The position numbers were made by a program, and so were the translations under genes. 64,000 nt of DNA. Origin: Microbacteriaceae bacterium (GTDB lineage: Bacteria; Actinomycetota; Actinomycetes; Actinomycetales; Microbacteriaceae). Location of the stretch: positions 1 to 64,000 of the forward strand of contig JAHBSP010000003.1 in the NCBI GenBank assembly GCA_019639055.1. The letters are read 5' to 3'. The notes under the pieces were generated by a model, which ran no database searches, was not told the origin of the DNA, and was given only the letters and a program-made list of their open reading frames with translations. The stretch's first letter is position 1. Every line of letters starts with the position of its first letter. Below, piece by piece: positions 38,783 through 47,739 of this stretch.

Positions 38783-39552
38783 TTTCAGATGCTCCTGCGA
38801 ATTTGGCGCTGGTTGCATTTGACCTTGATGACACGTTAGCGCCTTCAAAATCGTCGATGCCCAAAGAGATGGCCGATGCACTCATCCAGCTTCTCGATAA
38901 ATATCAGGTGTGTATTATTTCTGGCGGACAGTACGCCCAGTTTCAAAAGCAGGTTCTCGCAAATCTCGGGGGAGCATCCCTTACCGCTTTAGAAAAACTG
39001 CATCTTATGCCCACCTGCGGCACGCAATATTACCGTTTTGATGCTGAGGCAAATGATTGGGCCTTACGCTACATTGAGCCCCTCTCGCAGGTTGAAAAAA
39101 CCACAGCTATTGAAGCGCTAATTACCAGTGCCAAGCAGCTTGGTTTCTGGGAAGATAATCCTTGGGGAGAAATAATTGAGGACAGGGAATCGCAAATTAC
39201 TTTCTCCGCACTCGGCCAGGAAGCGCCAATTGAAGCGAAGCAGGCATGGGATCCTGACGGTGCAAAGAAAATAAAACTTCGGGATGCCGTAGCTGAGCTA
39301 CTACCAAACCTTGAAGTTCGCGCAGGTGGTACCACCTCAATCGATATAACCGCCAAGGGAATCGATAAAGCTTTTGGTATCCAAAAGCTTGTAGGGGTCA
39401 GTGGCGCGTCTTTAGAGCGGATGCTTTTCTTCGGCGACAAATTACAGCCTGGCGGCAATGACTATCCGGTCTTGGAACTGGGTGTATCAAGTGTCGAAGT
39501 TGATGGTTGGGAAGAAACACTCAAAAAAGTTAATGAGCTGCTAGAGGCATGA
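38779..39552 (+). CDS. HAD-IIB hydrolase resembling eukaryote-type phosphomannomutase
   Basis: 257 residues from the ATG overlapping the tdk stop (a slightly longer start at 38770 is possible). HAD motif I is FDLDDTLAPS, motif II lies in IISGGQ, and the motif IV region reads FFGDKLQPGGNDYPV, which closely recalls FGDKT-PGGND of eukaryotic PMM enzymes. A Gly-Gly-Thr-Thr-Ser-Ile-Asp block also fits PMM cap sequence. It may interconvert mannose-6- and mannose-1-phosphate, feeding the glycan genes just downstream; a simple phosphatase role is equally possible. Confidence 0.75.
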   Translation: MISDAPANLALVAFDLDDTLAPSKSSMPKEMADALIQLLDKYQVCIISGGQYAQFQKQVLANLGGASLTALEKLHLMPTCGTQYYRFDAEANDWALRYIEPLSQVEKTTAIEALITSAKQLGFWEDNPWGEIIEDRESQITFSALGQEAPIEAKQAWDPDGAKKIKLRDAVAELLPNLEVRAGGTTSIDITAKGIDKAFGIQKLVGVSGASLERMLFFGDKLQPGGNDYPVLELGVSSVEVDGWEETLKKVNELLEA

Positions 39553-39983
39553 ACACAAGTGCGCAGCAGGGGATTCGGTTCCTACTTGTAGGAGCGGTGA
39601 ATACGCTGTTGGATTTGGGAATATACAGCACACTCAGATTTTTAGGTTTTCCGCTTTACCCAGCGAACTTTGTTTCAACGCTGGTAGGGCTCACTTTTTC
39701 CTATTTCGGTAACAGTCGGTATACATTCAAGAATCAAGTTGATGAACAAGATAGACCCCGTACTATATTGTTATTTTTTCTTGTCACCGGTTTCGGAATC
39801 TGGGTACTGCATCCGCTTGTGATTATTTTGCTAGAGCCGCTGGTTGAGCCTCTAGCAGCAAACATTTGGGAACCGATTGCCGTTTTTCTTCCGAAACTTG
39901 GTGCTATTTTTGTTGGGTTATTGTGGAATTTTTTCTGCTATCGAAATCTGGTATTCAAACATAGAATTACTTCGAACGAGTAG
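39549..39983 (+). CDS. GtrA family membrane protein
   Basis: 144 residues with four membrane helices. The first helix region RFLLVGAVNTLLDLGIYSTL and the NFFCYRNLVFK end are GtrA hallmarks. Members are thought to help flip polyprenyl-phosphate-linked sugars for cell-wall or surface glycans. It is coupled by ATGA to the PMM-like gene. A GtrB-like transferase that would supply such a lipid-linked sugar lies at 45.8-46.8 kb on the other strand. Confidence 0.88.
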   Translation: MNTSAQQGIRFLLVGAVNTLLDLGIYSTLRFLGFPLYPANFVSTLVGLTFSYFGNSRYTFKNQVDEQDRPRTILLFFLVTGFGIWVLHPLVIILLEPLVEPLAANIWEPIAVFLPKLGAIFVGLLWNFFCYRNLVFKHRITSNE

Positions 39984-39987
39984 GTGA

Positions 39988-40008
39988 TCAGGGCGTTGTC
40001 AGCCCTGA
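39988..40008 (+). terminator. Stem-loop after the gtrA-like gene
   Basis: TCAGGGC (39988-39994) pairs with GCCCTGA (40002-40008) around a seven-base loop, five bases after the stop. The following sequence is CCATTATGCTTAACTCTT without a solid T run, so it may be a weak terminator separating this unit from the synthase gene. Confidence 0.5.
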
Positions 40009-40066
40009 CCATTATGCTTAACTCTTAGAATTTATTAGACCTAACGGGGGGAGGTAAAGAAGCTTT

Positions 40067-41947
40067 TTGTTGCAAGAAAAACTAGATGAGTCAATTGATG
40101 CTTTTGAAAGCGAGGGTGGTTCCCTCGCCGAGCACTTAATTCTTACCGGTTTCGCGCAAGAGGAGCAGATTTACCGAGATCTTGCCGAGTCATATTCACT
40201 TCCCTACGTGGATCTTGATAAGGCAGAACTGCCAGCATCGCTCGCAAAACTGATCCTAATTAATGTTTCAGTGACTGAAGGCTGGCTGCCGATAGCCTCG
40301 TCCAACAACAAACTGATTATCGCTACCAGCTATTCACCAGGGCGTGCAGTGCAGGCGCGAATTGACCACATTTACCCCGGGGTAGAGGTAACATATGTGA
40401 TTTCTACTCCTCGCGCGATTTTAAGAGCGATTGAGCGCATTTGTAGACCTGAACTGCTCTATATTGCCTCCCAAAAAATGGCCGTCGAAAACCCGGAAGC
40501 TTCCGCACGCGTTCCACTAACCAGATGGCAGTGGGCGATACCGCCACTTTTGGTTGTTCTATTTGGTGTGGGAATTTGGTTATGGACTTTGCCAACACTG
40601 GTGGTGGTATTTGCCCTGGCTAATTTTCTATTTATCTACAACATCCTCTTTAAAGGTATTGCTGCAGTACGCACCCCGTTTTTGAGTGAAAAAAGGATGT
40701 TACTGCGCCGCGAAATCGAGCTAGAGCGCATAAAGCAGGGTCTCCCAGAAGATTGGCCAAAACCGCTTGAAGATAGCGAGCTGCCGATTTACACAATTTT
40801 GGTTCCAGCATATAAAGAAGCGAATGTGCTGGAAAAGCTGGTGAGAAATCTAGGGCGCTTAGATTATCCGAAATCTAAAATGGACGTGATTCTGTTACTC
40901 GAGGAAGATGATCACGAGAGCATTGAACTCATTAAGCAGATGGAAATGCCCTACTGGATTAGGGTGATGGTGGTTCCTGCGGGAGCTCCGCAGACCAAGC
41001 CGCGTGCTTGTAATTACGGGCTAGCACTAGCTCGTGGAGAGTTCGTGGTGATTTTCGATGCGGAGGATCGCCCGGATCCTGATCAGCTTAAGAAAGCTGT
41101 GCAGGCATTTCGTCAGGACGACTTCGAACGTGACTACCTTGGTATCCGTGCTCGTCCTTTGATTGTGGTGCAGGCAGCTTTGAACTATTTCAATGCAGAC
41201 TACAACATCCTTACCCGGATGTTCTCAAACGAGTATTCATTCTGGTTCGATGGAATGCTTCCCGGACTTGACGATGCAGGTATTCCAATTCCGCTTGGTG
41301 GCACATCCAATCATTTCCGTGTCAAAGAGCTGCGTATAATCAACGCTTGGGATCCATACAACGTGACTGAGGATGCTGACCTTGGGATTCGCATCAGCAC
41401 CATGGGCGGCCGCGTGGGGACCATCGAATCCACCACTTGGGAAGAAGCCTGTGCAGAAGTATTCGCTTGGATTCGCCAACGCACCCGCTGGATTAAGGGG
41501 TACATGGTGACCGGAGCTGTGAATATGCGTCATCCGGTCAGATGGACGAGAGAGAACGGATTCCCCGCGCTACTTTCTCTTACCTGTCTAATTATTGGCA
41601 CTGCTCTCTCTTTCCTCGCCTATCCGCTAGTTTTCCTATTCACAGCGCTCACTTATATCGGTGTTGCTTTTGTTGGTTTAGATATGCCCGCATGGATTTA
41701 TGAAATAGGTAGTTTGAATATGATTCTCGGCAACGGGATCATGATCATCGCAAGCGCGGTCGCAGCCGGTAAACGATATGGTTGGCGAATTGCCTCCTAT
41801 TCAGTCTTGCTGCCTATTTACTGGTTCTTGCATTCGATTGCTGCTTGGCGTGCATCCATTCAGATGTACACAAACCCACACAAGTGGGAGAAGACCCCGC
41901 ACGGACTAACCGAGGATTACGAATCCGCTCTAGTTGGTTCTGGATAG
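40067..41947 (+). CDS. Processive family 2 glycosyltransferase with N-terminal GspE-N/MshEN-like domain
   Basis: 626 residues. Residues 1-135 resemble the GspE N-terminal (MshEN) domain (LTGFAQEEQIYRDLAESY, LPYVDL), which binds c-di-GMP in some proteins. Two helices (about 154-198) follow, then a GT2 domain from about 235 with VPAYKEANVLEKLV, an acidic DAED, TEDADLG and the QxxRW motif (QRTRW). That D,D,D,QxxRW set marks processive synthases such as BcsA. Further C-terminal helices would form the export channel. It lacks a PilZ domain. The MshEN positions for Arg and Gln contacts look replaced (Ser19, Ser42). The TTG start follows GGGGGGAGGT by about 11 bases. It converges on a BcsB-like operon. 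Confidence 0.82.
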   Translation: MLQEKLDESIDAFESEGGSLAEHLILTGFAQEEQIYRDLAESYSLPYVDLDKAELPASLAKLILINVSVTEGWLPIASSNNKLIIATSYSPGRAVQARIDHIYPGVEVTYVISTPRAILRAIERICRPELLYIASQKMAVENPEASARVPLTRWQWAIPPLLVVLFGVGIWLWTLPTLVVVFALANFLFIYNILFKGIAAVRTPFLSEKRMLLRREIELERIKQGLPEDWPKPLEDSELPIYTILVPAYKEANVLEKLVRNLGRLDYPKSKMDVILLLEEDDHESIELIKQMEMPYWIRVMVVPAGAPQTKPRACNYGLALARGEFVVIFDAEDRPDPDQLKKAVQAFRQDDFERDYLGIRARPLIVVQAALNYFNADYNILTRMFSNEYSFWFDGMLPGLDDAGIPIPLGGTSNHFRVKELRIINAWDPYNVTEDADLGIRISTMGGRVGTIESTTWEEACAEVFAWIRQRTRWIKGYMVTGAVNMRHPVRWTRENGFPALLSLTCLIIGTALSFLAYPLVFLFTALTYIGVAFVGLDMPAWIYEIGSLNMILGNGIMIIASAVAAGKRYGWRIASYSVLLPIYWFLHSIAAWRASIQMYTNPHKWEKTPHGLTEDYESALVGSG

Positions 41948-41953
41948 CAAGCT

Positions 41954-43804
41954 TTAATTTCCGAACAAACGGAAGACCCCAAAGTCACCCTCTTGGTAGA
42001 CGAGCGTGTAACGAAGATTAAACTCTGGTAAAACTAGCATCGCCTGTGTGACATTGTCTACTGAAGCAGCGGTCGCAGTATCCTCGACAGGAGTCAGGTG
42101 CATAAATATCCAACGAACGTGGGAGGCAGGATGCTCCAAGGCGCTATTGAAAAGCACCTCACCACTTGCGCGGTTATACATTTGTGCCATCGGAATACCC
42201 ATCAACGGAAGCACAGCGTTTCCCTCGGCGCTTTCGTCAACCAAAAGCATTCCGCCGTCATAATTATCTTTCAACCAAACCGCGGCATTTCGGGAAGCTG
42301 GGTTGGAAAGGTTGGTGGTTGCTTCAGCAATTACTGCTGATCGGTTATCAAGGTCCTGCATCCACCAGACATTCTGGAATACGACGCCAACCACAATAAA
42401 TCCGGCTATTGCTCTATGCGCCCAGTTGATTTTCTTCCACAGCCCAACTAGCACAGCACAAAGAATTGCAATGAACGGGGCAACCGAGAGTGAGTAGCGG
42501 TTGTTATACCAACCTGGTGGCTGTGTCATATCGTTGACCATGATGTGCTGGCCAAGGTAGAGACTTACCAGCAAGAAAACATACGATGTGCCCAAAAGCC
42601 AGACAATAAGTCCCTTTGGCCCTATTCCAAACTTTAGAAGTAGCACGACTGCGCCTATGGCAGCTATCAAGATTGGGAATAAACCGCTGGAGGAGAATAC
42701 CGCAGCATTTATAGCCACTAACGAGAGCCCAAAGTTTCCTTTGGTCGTCAGGATTCCTAGTTCCTCAAACCTTTCAGTAAACGCACTCGCGGAGTAGGGT
42801 CCAAGTAGGAATTCGAGCGGGTTTTGATAAATCGTCCAGTTATAAGCTAACCACCATAAGATTCCGAGTGTTGCAGGGATGCCAAAGCCAAAAAACACAA
42901 AAACGGCAGTCATTTTTATTGAGTTCGATTTCTTCGGATATTTAGACCAAGCAACTATAGCCACGAAAATCGAGCCCGAAACGACCAAAGCCCATCCCTC
43001 ATAACGAGTCAGAGTTGCCATTGTGGCTGGAATTCCTGCAAATACGGCTAATTCTCCGGTACTGAGGTTTCGGCTGCTTGTGGCCCATCCTGCGAGTCCT
43101 GCGACGCATCCCAGCAGGGTGGCAATAAGCACAGGTTCGGTCATTGCGGTTGTAAAGGCATACAGCAGGGTGACATTTGCTAGAAAAACAAAAACTGCAA
43201 CCAGTCGACCCACTCTACGAATATCTATGCGCGCACAGATTCTGTAGATGGCGGCGGTGGATGCTGCCAAACAAAGCACGCCAAGGATCGCACCAGAGAT
43301 ACCGGTTTCCCAAAAAAACATCGGAATGGTAAGAGGAATCAGCACAATATGTGGGAATGGTAGCCAAACAGTACCCAGCTGTTGAAAACCTGGTGATTGG
43401 TTGTCGAAAATTCTTCGTGCAATTGTTAGGTGGCTCATAGCATCCCCATAAGCCATCATGTACCCGCTGGCGTAAGAAATTATCGAAGCAACGATGCCCA
43501 CAATAATTGCGATGTAAGTAACTGTTAAAGTCCCAGGGACTCTTCGCTCAATGGGGTCTGAATCTAAATTTGCCCAAGTCTTTATTAGGAAATTGGAGAA
43601 CTCTTCTCTCTTACTTTTTCGCCATTGCTGACGTCTGCGCTTTTTAGCAGCCTTATGGTGCTTTTTTTGCAGGTCGGCTTTCTCAGCCTCAGCCTCCGCA
43701 TCGTAATCGTAATCGTTCAGATAGCGAGGGTAGTAGCTTTCCGAGGAAAGATCATCTAAGTCACTATCTAAGGTAGTGCTTGACTTGCGTGAATATTTAG
43801 CCAC
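41954..43804 (-). CDS. Polytopic GT-C-like glycosyltransferase
   Basis: 616 residues. The first 90 are cytoplasmic and highly charged (KKHHKAAKKRRRQQWRKSKR), followed by about a dozen membrane helices. After the first helix comes an external loop YGDAMSHLTIARR with Asp121, in the place of the catalytic Asp of GT-C enzymes that use polyprenyl-phosphate sugars, and LGTVWLPFPH. A soluble C-terminal domain of about 120 residues ends it. It is the last gene of a three-gene operon with the BcsB-like and GtrB-like genes and ends six bases from the converging synthase. Confidence 0.75.
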   Translation of the reverse strand: MAKYSRKSSTTLDSDLDDLSSESYYPRYLNDYDYDAEAEAEKADLQKKHHKAAKKRRRQQWRKSKREEFSNFLIKTWANLDSDPIERRVPGTLTVTYIAIIVGIVASIISYASGYMMAYGDAMSHLTIARRIFDNQSPGFQQLGTVWLPFPHIVLIPLTIPMFFWETGISGAILGVLCLAASTAAIYRICARIDIRRVGRLVAVFVFLANVTLLYAFTTAMTEPVLIATLLGCVAGLAGWATSSRNLSTGELAVFAGIPATMATLTRYEGWALVVSGSIFVAIVAWSKYPKKSNSIKMTAVFVFFGFGIPATLGILWWLAYNWTIYQNPLEFLLGPYSASAFTERFEELGILTTKGNFGLSLVAINAAVFSSSGLFPILIAAIGAVVLLLKFGIGPKGLIVWLLGTSYVFLLVSLYLGQHIMVNDMTQPPGWYNNRYSLSVAPFIAILCAVLVGLWKKINWAHRAIAGFIVVGVVFQNVWWMQDLDNRSAVIAEATTNLSNPASRNAAVWLKDNYDGGMLLVDESAEGNAVLPLMGIPMAQMYNRASGEVLFNSALEHPASHVRWIFMHLTPVEDTATAASVDNVTQAMLVLPEFNLRYTLVYQEGDFGVFRLFGN

Positions 43805-43829
43805 AACTAATAGATCTCAAGACGAGTAG

Positions 43830-45851
43830 CTACTCGATTGACTCGGCAAGCTTAGCTTGTGCCTCGGCACGCTTCTGAGCGTTCACAATACGAGTAATTC
43901 TTGCTCTGCGTCTACGTACGAATAGCAACCTGATGAGAAGTAGCAACGCGATTGCTCCAAGAACTACCACAGCCCACCAGACATACTCTACATATTCAGC
44001 AGTAATTTCTGGCTGGGGAACTAGGTAGTTACTCTCAAATATCCGTGGTTCCTTGTCTAGGTCGGTTGCAATATAGAGATCTCCGAAAAGTCCCAGCCAG
44101 CCAAATTCGCTCTCAGCAATCGAGCGGGCGATAAGTACCTGCAAGTCACTTGTAACTTGAGCGCTTTCTGCACCTTCAGGTGAATATCCACCCAGGACAA
44201 GCATGTCGCGACCGTTGCTCTCAAATGCCTGCAAGGCTGCAAACGGTTTTGTTACTCCGACTGCGAAGTCGCCGTTTTCATCGGAGATTGCTTTGAACTC
44301 ACTGAAGCGCAGCGGAGTTTGCAAAAATCTCGCGTCTTCTGATGTGGCACCAACCACAATGCCAGGCACGCTAGATTCGCGCATCTCGTTCATAGAAACA
44401 ACTTCCAGATCAAGCTGGTAAGTGTTTAGCCTCTGAAGCGCCACAATTAGGGTGCCGGCTGCGCTGAGAAGATCCTCGGGATCACCCTGAACCCCAAAAG
44501 CGAGTTGCAGTGCGCCACCGAAAGACTGAGGGAATCGCTTAAAACCAGCAGGTAGACCCTGTCCTCGTTCCGCAGAGATATTACTTGCGATACCGTTGAT
44601 GTTCATTTCAAAAGGAATTACCGCAGAACCACCGTTACAGTTACCAGATGCTGGCACAGAGTTGAGCTGCAGCACCATGTAGTTTTCTGCGTTTATGTAC
44701 TCGGATGAGATATCTAAATCAAAGTCAACATTTGAATCGTCTTTTGATAGGTGCTGGCTAGCAATTAGTTGGCCATTCCAGTAGATCTGCATTGTTGCCT
44801 GAATTGAGTCACCAACGGAAGAGTGTGTGCCCGATAGGTGAAGCTTGAATTTATCTACCGGTCCACCAAATAGTGATTGCGGGATCGTTATTGCTGCCTC
44901 GGCACGTCCATAGCCCTTGAGGTAGATTGTTTCACGCCCCAGTTCTTGCAGGGTTCTAGTCATGTCAACATTGTGGCTAATCTCTGCGAATGGACCTTCA
45001 ACCAAGGTGTCGTTTGCTATCCCCAAGAATTGGCTACTCAAGCCCCTAACGGCACTGGTTACTTCCTCGGTTCGTCCCGAAATCACCAGTTCTGGCGCGG
45101 ACCCTTCTTCGTTGACCAGTTCGGTTGTTACATACTGTTCTTTTTCAAGCACTCTGACCACTCGGCCAAAGACAGTATCCACAGGTGTGGATGCCGCGTA
45201 TGCACTATCGCTGAGAAGTCTTACCTGCACTGGTAGGGCATATTTCATCGCGACTGCGCCCGTTGCTACTAAAGCTGCTTGCTTAAGCCCGTCAGAGGCA
45301 TCGTCTGGTGTGATTATTACCACTTCGCTAATGGAACTGGCGAAAAAATCTCCAACAGTAGTAATAGGCTGCTGAACTCCCTCAAGCACTAATTCAATGT
45401 TAGAGAGCACAAGAAGGCTGTCTTCAGGAGTGGTGCAAACCTGGGTCGAGGTGCTAGCGAATTTACTTTCTAAGGCGAGGATCAAGTTCCCCGCTTTAAT
45501 ATCGAAATCGTAGAGTTCTGCCTCGAAATTATGAGCCTTGTCGTTGGGTAATGTGACTGCTCGGCGTCCGTTACCAACAAGCACAGAACCGATACCTTCA
45601 CCAAGTTTTCCTGGAGTGAGTGTTCCACGGATAGCGGTTGCAATAAAGCCATCAGGAATCGATATTGTGCGACTTTGTGCAGGTTCTCCGGTGATTGTTG
45701 CTAAATCGCCAGTGACCTTCATGATTCGGGAGTTTGCAGTCTCTGTTTCAGCACTTGCATTGTGCAGAGGATTGATGACTCCAAAAGCTGTCATAGCGAG
45801 GGTCGCTAAAGCCAAAAGGGCGGCCCTAATTTTTCCCACTGCGAACCTCAC
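43830..45851 (-). CDS. BcsB-like exported, membrane-anchored protein
   Basis: 673 residues. A signal peptide (1-34), a long extracytoplasmic part and one C-terminal membrane helix (about 622-645) with a basic tail give the topology of BcsB, the partner of cellulose synthase. The KRFPQSFGGALQLAFG block and repeated beta-rich modules (LHLSGTHSS, ATMQIYWNGQLIASQ) also resemble BcsB carbohydrate-binding and flavodoxin-like domains. The GTG start overlaps the GtrB-like gene by 26 bases. The converging GT2 gene would be its natural synthase partner. The identity is by pattern and topology, not by alignment. Confidence 0.72.
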   Translation of the reverse strand: MRFAVGKIRAALLALATLAMTAFGVINPLHNASAETETANSRIMKVTGDLATITGEPAQSRTISIPDGFIATAIRGTLTPGKLGEGIGSVLVGNGRRAVTLPNDKAHNFEAELYDFDIKAGNLILALESKFASTSTQVCTTPEDSLLVLSNIELVLEGVQQPITTVGDFFASSISEVVIITPDDASDGLKQAALVATGAVAMKYALPVQVRLLSDSAYAASTPVDTVFGRVVRVLEKEQYVTTELVNEEGSAPELVISGRTEEVTSAVRGLSSQFLGIANDTLVEGPFAEISHNVDMTRTLQELGRETIYLKGYGRAEAAITIPQSLFGGPVDKFKLHLSGTHSSVGDSIQATMQIYWNGQLIASQHLSKDDSNVDFDLDISSEYINAENYMVLQLNSVPASGNCNGGSAVIPFEMNINGIASNISAERGQGLPAGFKRFPQSFGGALQLAFGVQGDPEDLLSAAGTLIVALQRLNTYQLDLEVVSMNEMRESSVPGIVVGATSEDARFLQTPLRFSEFKAISDENGDFAVGVTKPFAALQAFESNGRDMLVLGGYSPEGAESAQVTSDLQVLIARSIAESEFGWLGLFGDLYIATDLDKEPRIFESNYLVPQPEITAEYVEYVWWAVVVLGAIALLLLIRLLFVRRRRARITRIVNAQKRAEAQAKLAESIE

Positions 45852-46779
45852 TATTCTTAATTATCCGGTTTATAACATACAACGGTCTTGCTTGGACTTC
45901 GGTGTAAATTCTCCCAATATAGGAGCCAAGCACACCTAACATAATTAACTGGATACCACCGACACCAAGCACCGCAATTACCATGAAGGTCCAACCTTCT
46001 ACAACTGTGGTTGGCACTATCAGCTTGCTAACTAGCGCATAGATAATTCCGGCTAGAGCGAGTGTGGAGAATAGATAACCTAAATTGCTGATTAGGCGAA
46101 GGGGCGCATTTGAAAAACTGAGGATACCGTCCGTAGCTAGTTTTAGCATTTTGGTTAGCGGGTAGTTACTTTTACCGTAAAGACGTTCATCCCTATCGAA
46201 GGCGACAGCGACCTGATTGAAACCAACATAGGCGACCATTCCGCGGATGTAGCGGCTGTGTTCGCGCATCCCATTCAGTTCTTTGACGACTTTTTTATCA
46301 AGGAGTCTAAAATCTCCGGTGTCTTTGGGAATAGGAACATCGGAGAGCATTTGTAGAAATCGGTAAAAAATCTTGGCTGTAGCTTTTTTCAGAAAACCGT
46401 CTTTTCGGCTACGTCTTTGCGCATATGCAACATCTGCACCATTTTCCCATGCCTGAATTAGATCTAAAGTGACTTCTGGTGGGTCCTGAAGGTCGGCATC
46501 CATGACAATCACGGCATCCCCTTCAGTAGCATCCAGTCCAGCAGTCACAGCGATTTGGTGACCGAAGTTACGCGATAAATCAATTACGGTTACCCGAGAA
46601 TTCTCTTGAGAAAGTTCGACTAATTCGACAAGAGAGTTATCTTTACTGCCGTCATTTACGAAAATATATTTAAAGACAATGTCAGAGTTCGACTGTATAG
46701 TTTTTTCCAAGCGATCGAAGAGGATGCGAATATTCCCGCTCTCGTTGTGCACAGGCACAACAATGTCGATAATTCGCAT
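45826..46779 (-). CDS. GtrB/DPM-like family 2 glycosyltransferase
   Basis: 317 residues from ATG 46779, which follows a GGGGAG site. The GT-A domain has IDIVVPVHNE at the start, VMDADLQDPPE (nucleotide-sugar acidic motif) near residue 93 and RDR-like sequence later; two membrane helices end the protein (about 225-300). Such enzymes load a sugar onto polyprenyl phosphate at the inner membrane face. The frame stays open upstream to 47097 but that part overlaps the divergent lipoprotein gene. It heads the operon with the BcsB-like and GT-C genes; the GtrA-like protein at 39.5 kb may flip its product. Confidence 0.88.
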   Translation of the reverse strand: MRIIDIVVPVHNESGNIRILFDRLEKTIQSNSDIVFKYIFVNDGSKDNSLVELVELSQENSRVTVIDLSRNFGHQIAVTAGLDATEGDAVIVMDADLQDPPEVTLDLIQAWENGADVAYAQRRSRKDGFLKKATAKIFYRFLQMLSDVPIPKDTGDFRLLDKKVVKELNGMREHSRYIRGMVAYVGFNQVAVAFDRDERLYGKSNYPLTKMLKLATDGILSFSNAPLRLISNLGYLFSTLALAGIIYALVSKLIVPTTVVEGWTFMVIAVLGVGGIQLIMLGVLGSYIGRIYTEVQARPLYVINRIIKNSEVRSGKN

Positions 46780-46852
46780 GAATTCTCCCCGAATGTCTAA
46801 ATTTAATATTGCTACAATGATAACGAAACAACACCCAACATAGGCGGAATCA

Positions 46853-47725
46853 GTGAAGAAATCGCGCTTTTTAGCTATATCGTTAGCAACTCTTTTAGCG
46901 CTCACAGGGTGCGCAGGCCAAGACCTCGTAAGCAGTGATGATGTCGTGGTTGGAGACCCCAGCACTTTCCCAGAAGACTCAACAATGGCTGCTCTTGCAG
47001 AACGTGACTCTATTCGAATTGGGGTTAAATTTGACCAACCGCTTTTTGGGGACTTGCTTGATGGCGCTAGCGTTCCAGTAGGTTTTGATGTTGACATTGC
47101 GAAAATATTGGCAAAGTCCCTCGGATTTTCTGAAAACCAAATCGAATGGATTTCAACCGCATCGACAGATCTTCTCGGCTACATAAAATACGGGAAAGTT
47201 GATTTTGCGGTAGCGACTTTTACGATTACTGAAGACCGTAAAAGGGAAATCGGTTTCGCAGGGCCATATTTCATTGCTGGCCAGCAGCTGATGGTAGCTT
47301 CCAGCAATACTGATATTGCTGGTCCTGATGATATGAGTGGCAAGAGGCTCTGTGTTGTTTCTGGCTCCACTGGCGCTGATTATTTCGCGGAAAACTATGA
47401 CGCAATCCTTGTTGCAGTTTCCGGATACTCTGATTGCGTTGATTTGCTTCGCCAAGGCTCTGTTGATGCAGCCGTTTCAGACAACGTGATTCTTTCCGGT
47501 TTGATCTTGGCTAATCCAGATTTTTCGATGAAACTTGTTGGCAGCAAAATTAGTGAAGAACCCTATGGCGTTGGTGTCATGCTTGAACGCAATGATCTAC
47601 GTCACTTCTTCAATAAGGCGCTACAAGAATCTTTTGATGACGGCGAATGGAAAGCCGCTTGGGACGAGCATCTAGTGAGTATCCTCGGAACGAACACTTT
47701 CATCCCACAAGTGGACGATTACTAA
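46853..47725 (+). CDS. Orphan glutamate-type substrate-binding lipoprotein
   Basis: A 290-residue family 3 binding protein paralogous to GluB of this window: the signal peptide ends LLALTGC with Cys20, then IRIGVKFDQPLFGD and PVGFDVDIAKILAKSLGF follow the same pattern. No permease or ATPase genes adjoin it, so it must serve the gluACD importer or another system, or act as a sensor. The start is GTG after a GGCGGA site, with TACAAT at 46813-46818 as a possible -10 box. It is divergent from the glycan operon. Confidence 0.87.
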   Translation: MKKSRFLAISLATLLALTGCAGQDLVSSDDVVVGDPSTFPEDSTMAALAERDSIRIGVKFDQPLFGDLLDGASVPVGFDVDIAKILAKSLGFSENQIEWISTASTDLLGYIKYGKVDFAVATFTITEDRKREIGFAGPYFIAGQQLMVASSNTDIAGPDDMSGKRLCVVSGSTGADYFAENYDAILVAVSGYSDCVDLLRQGSVDAAVSDNVILSGLILANPDFSMKLVGSKISEEPYGVGVMLERNDLRHFFNKALQESFDDGEWKAAWDEHLVSILGTNTFIPQVDDY

Positions 47726-47739
47726 TTCTTGGCCGTGGC

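Noticed and set aside
46780..47097. Upstream extension of the GtrB-like frame on the minus strand
   Set aside because: The extension is Ser/Lys/Arg-rich, overlaps the divergent lipoprotein gene, and lacks a ribosome site; ATG 46779 has GGGGAG in front and begins at the GT2 fold.
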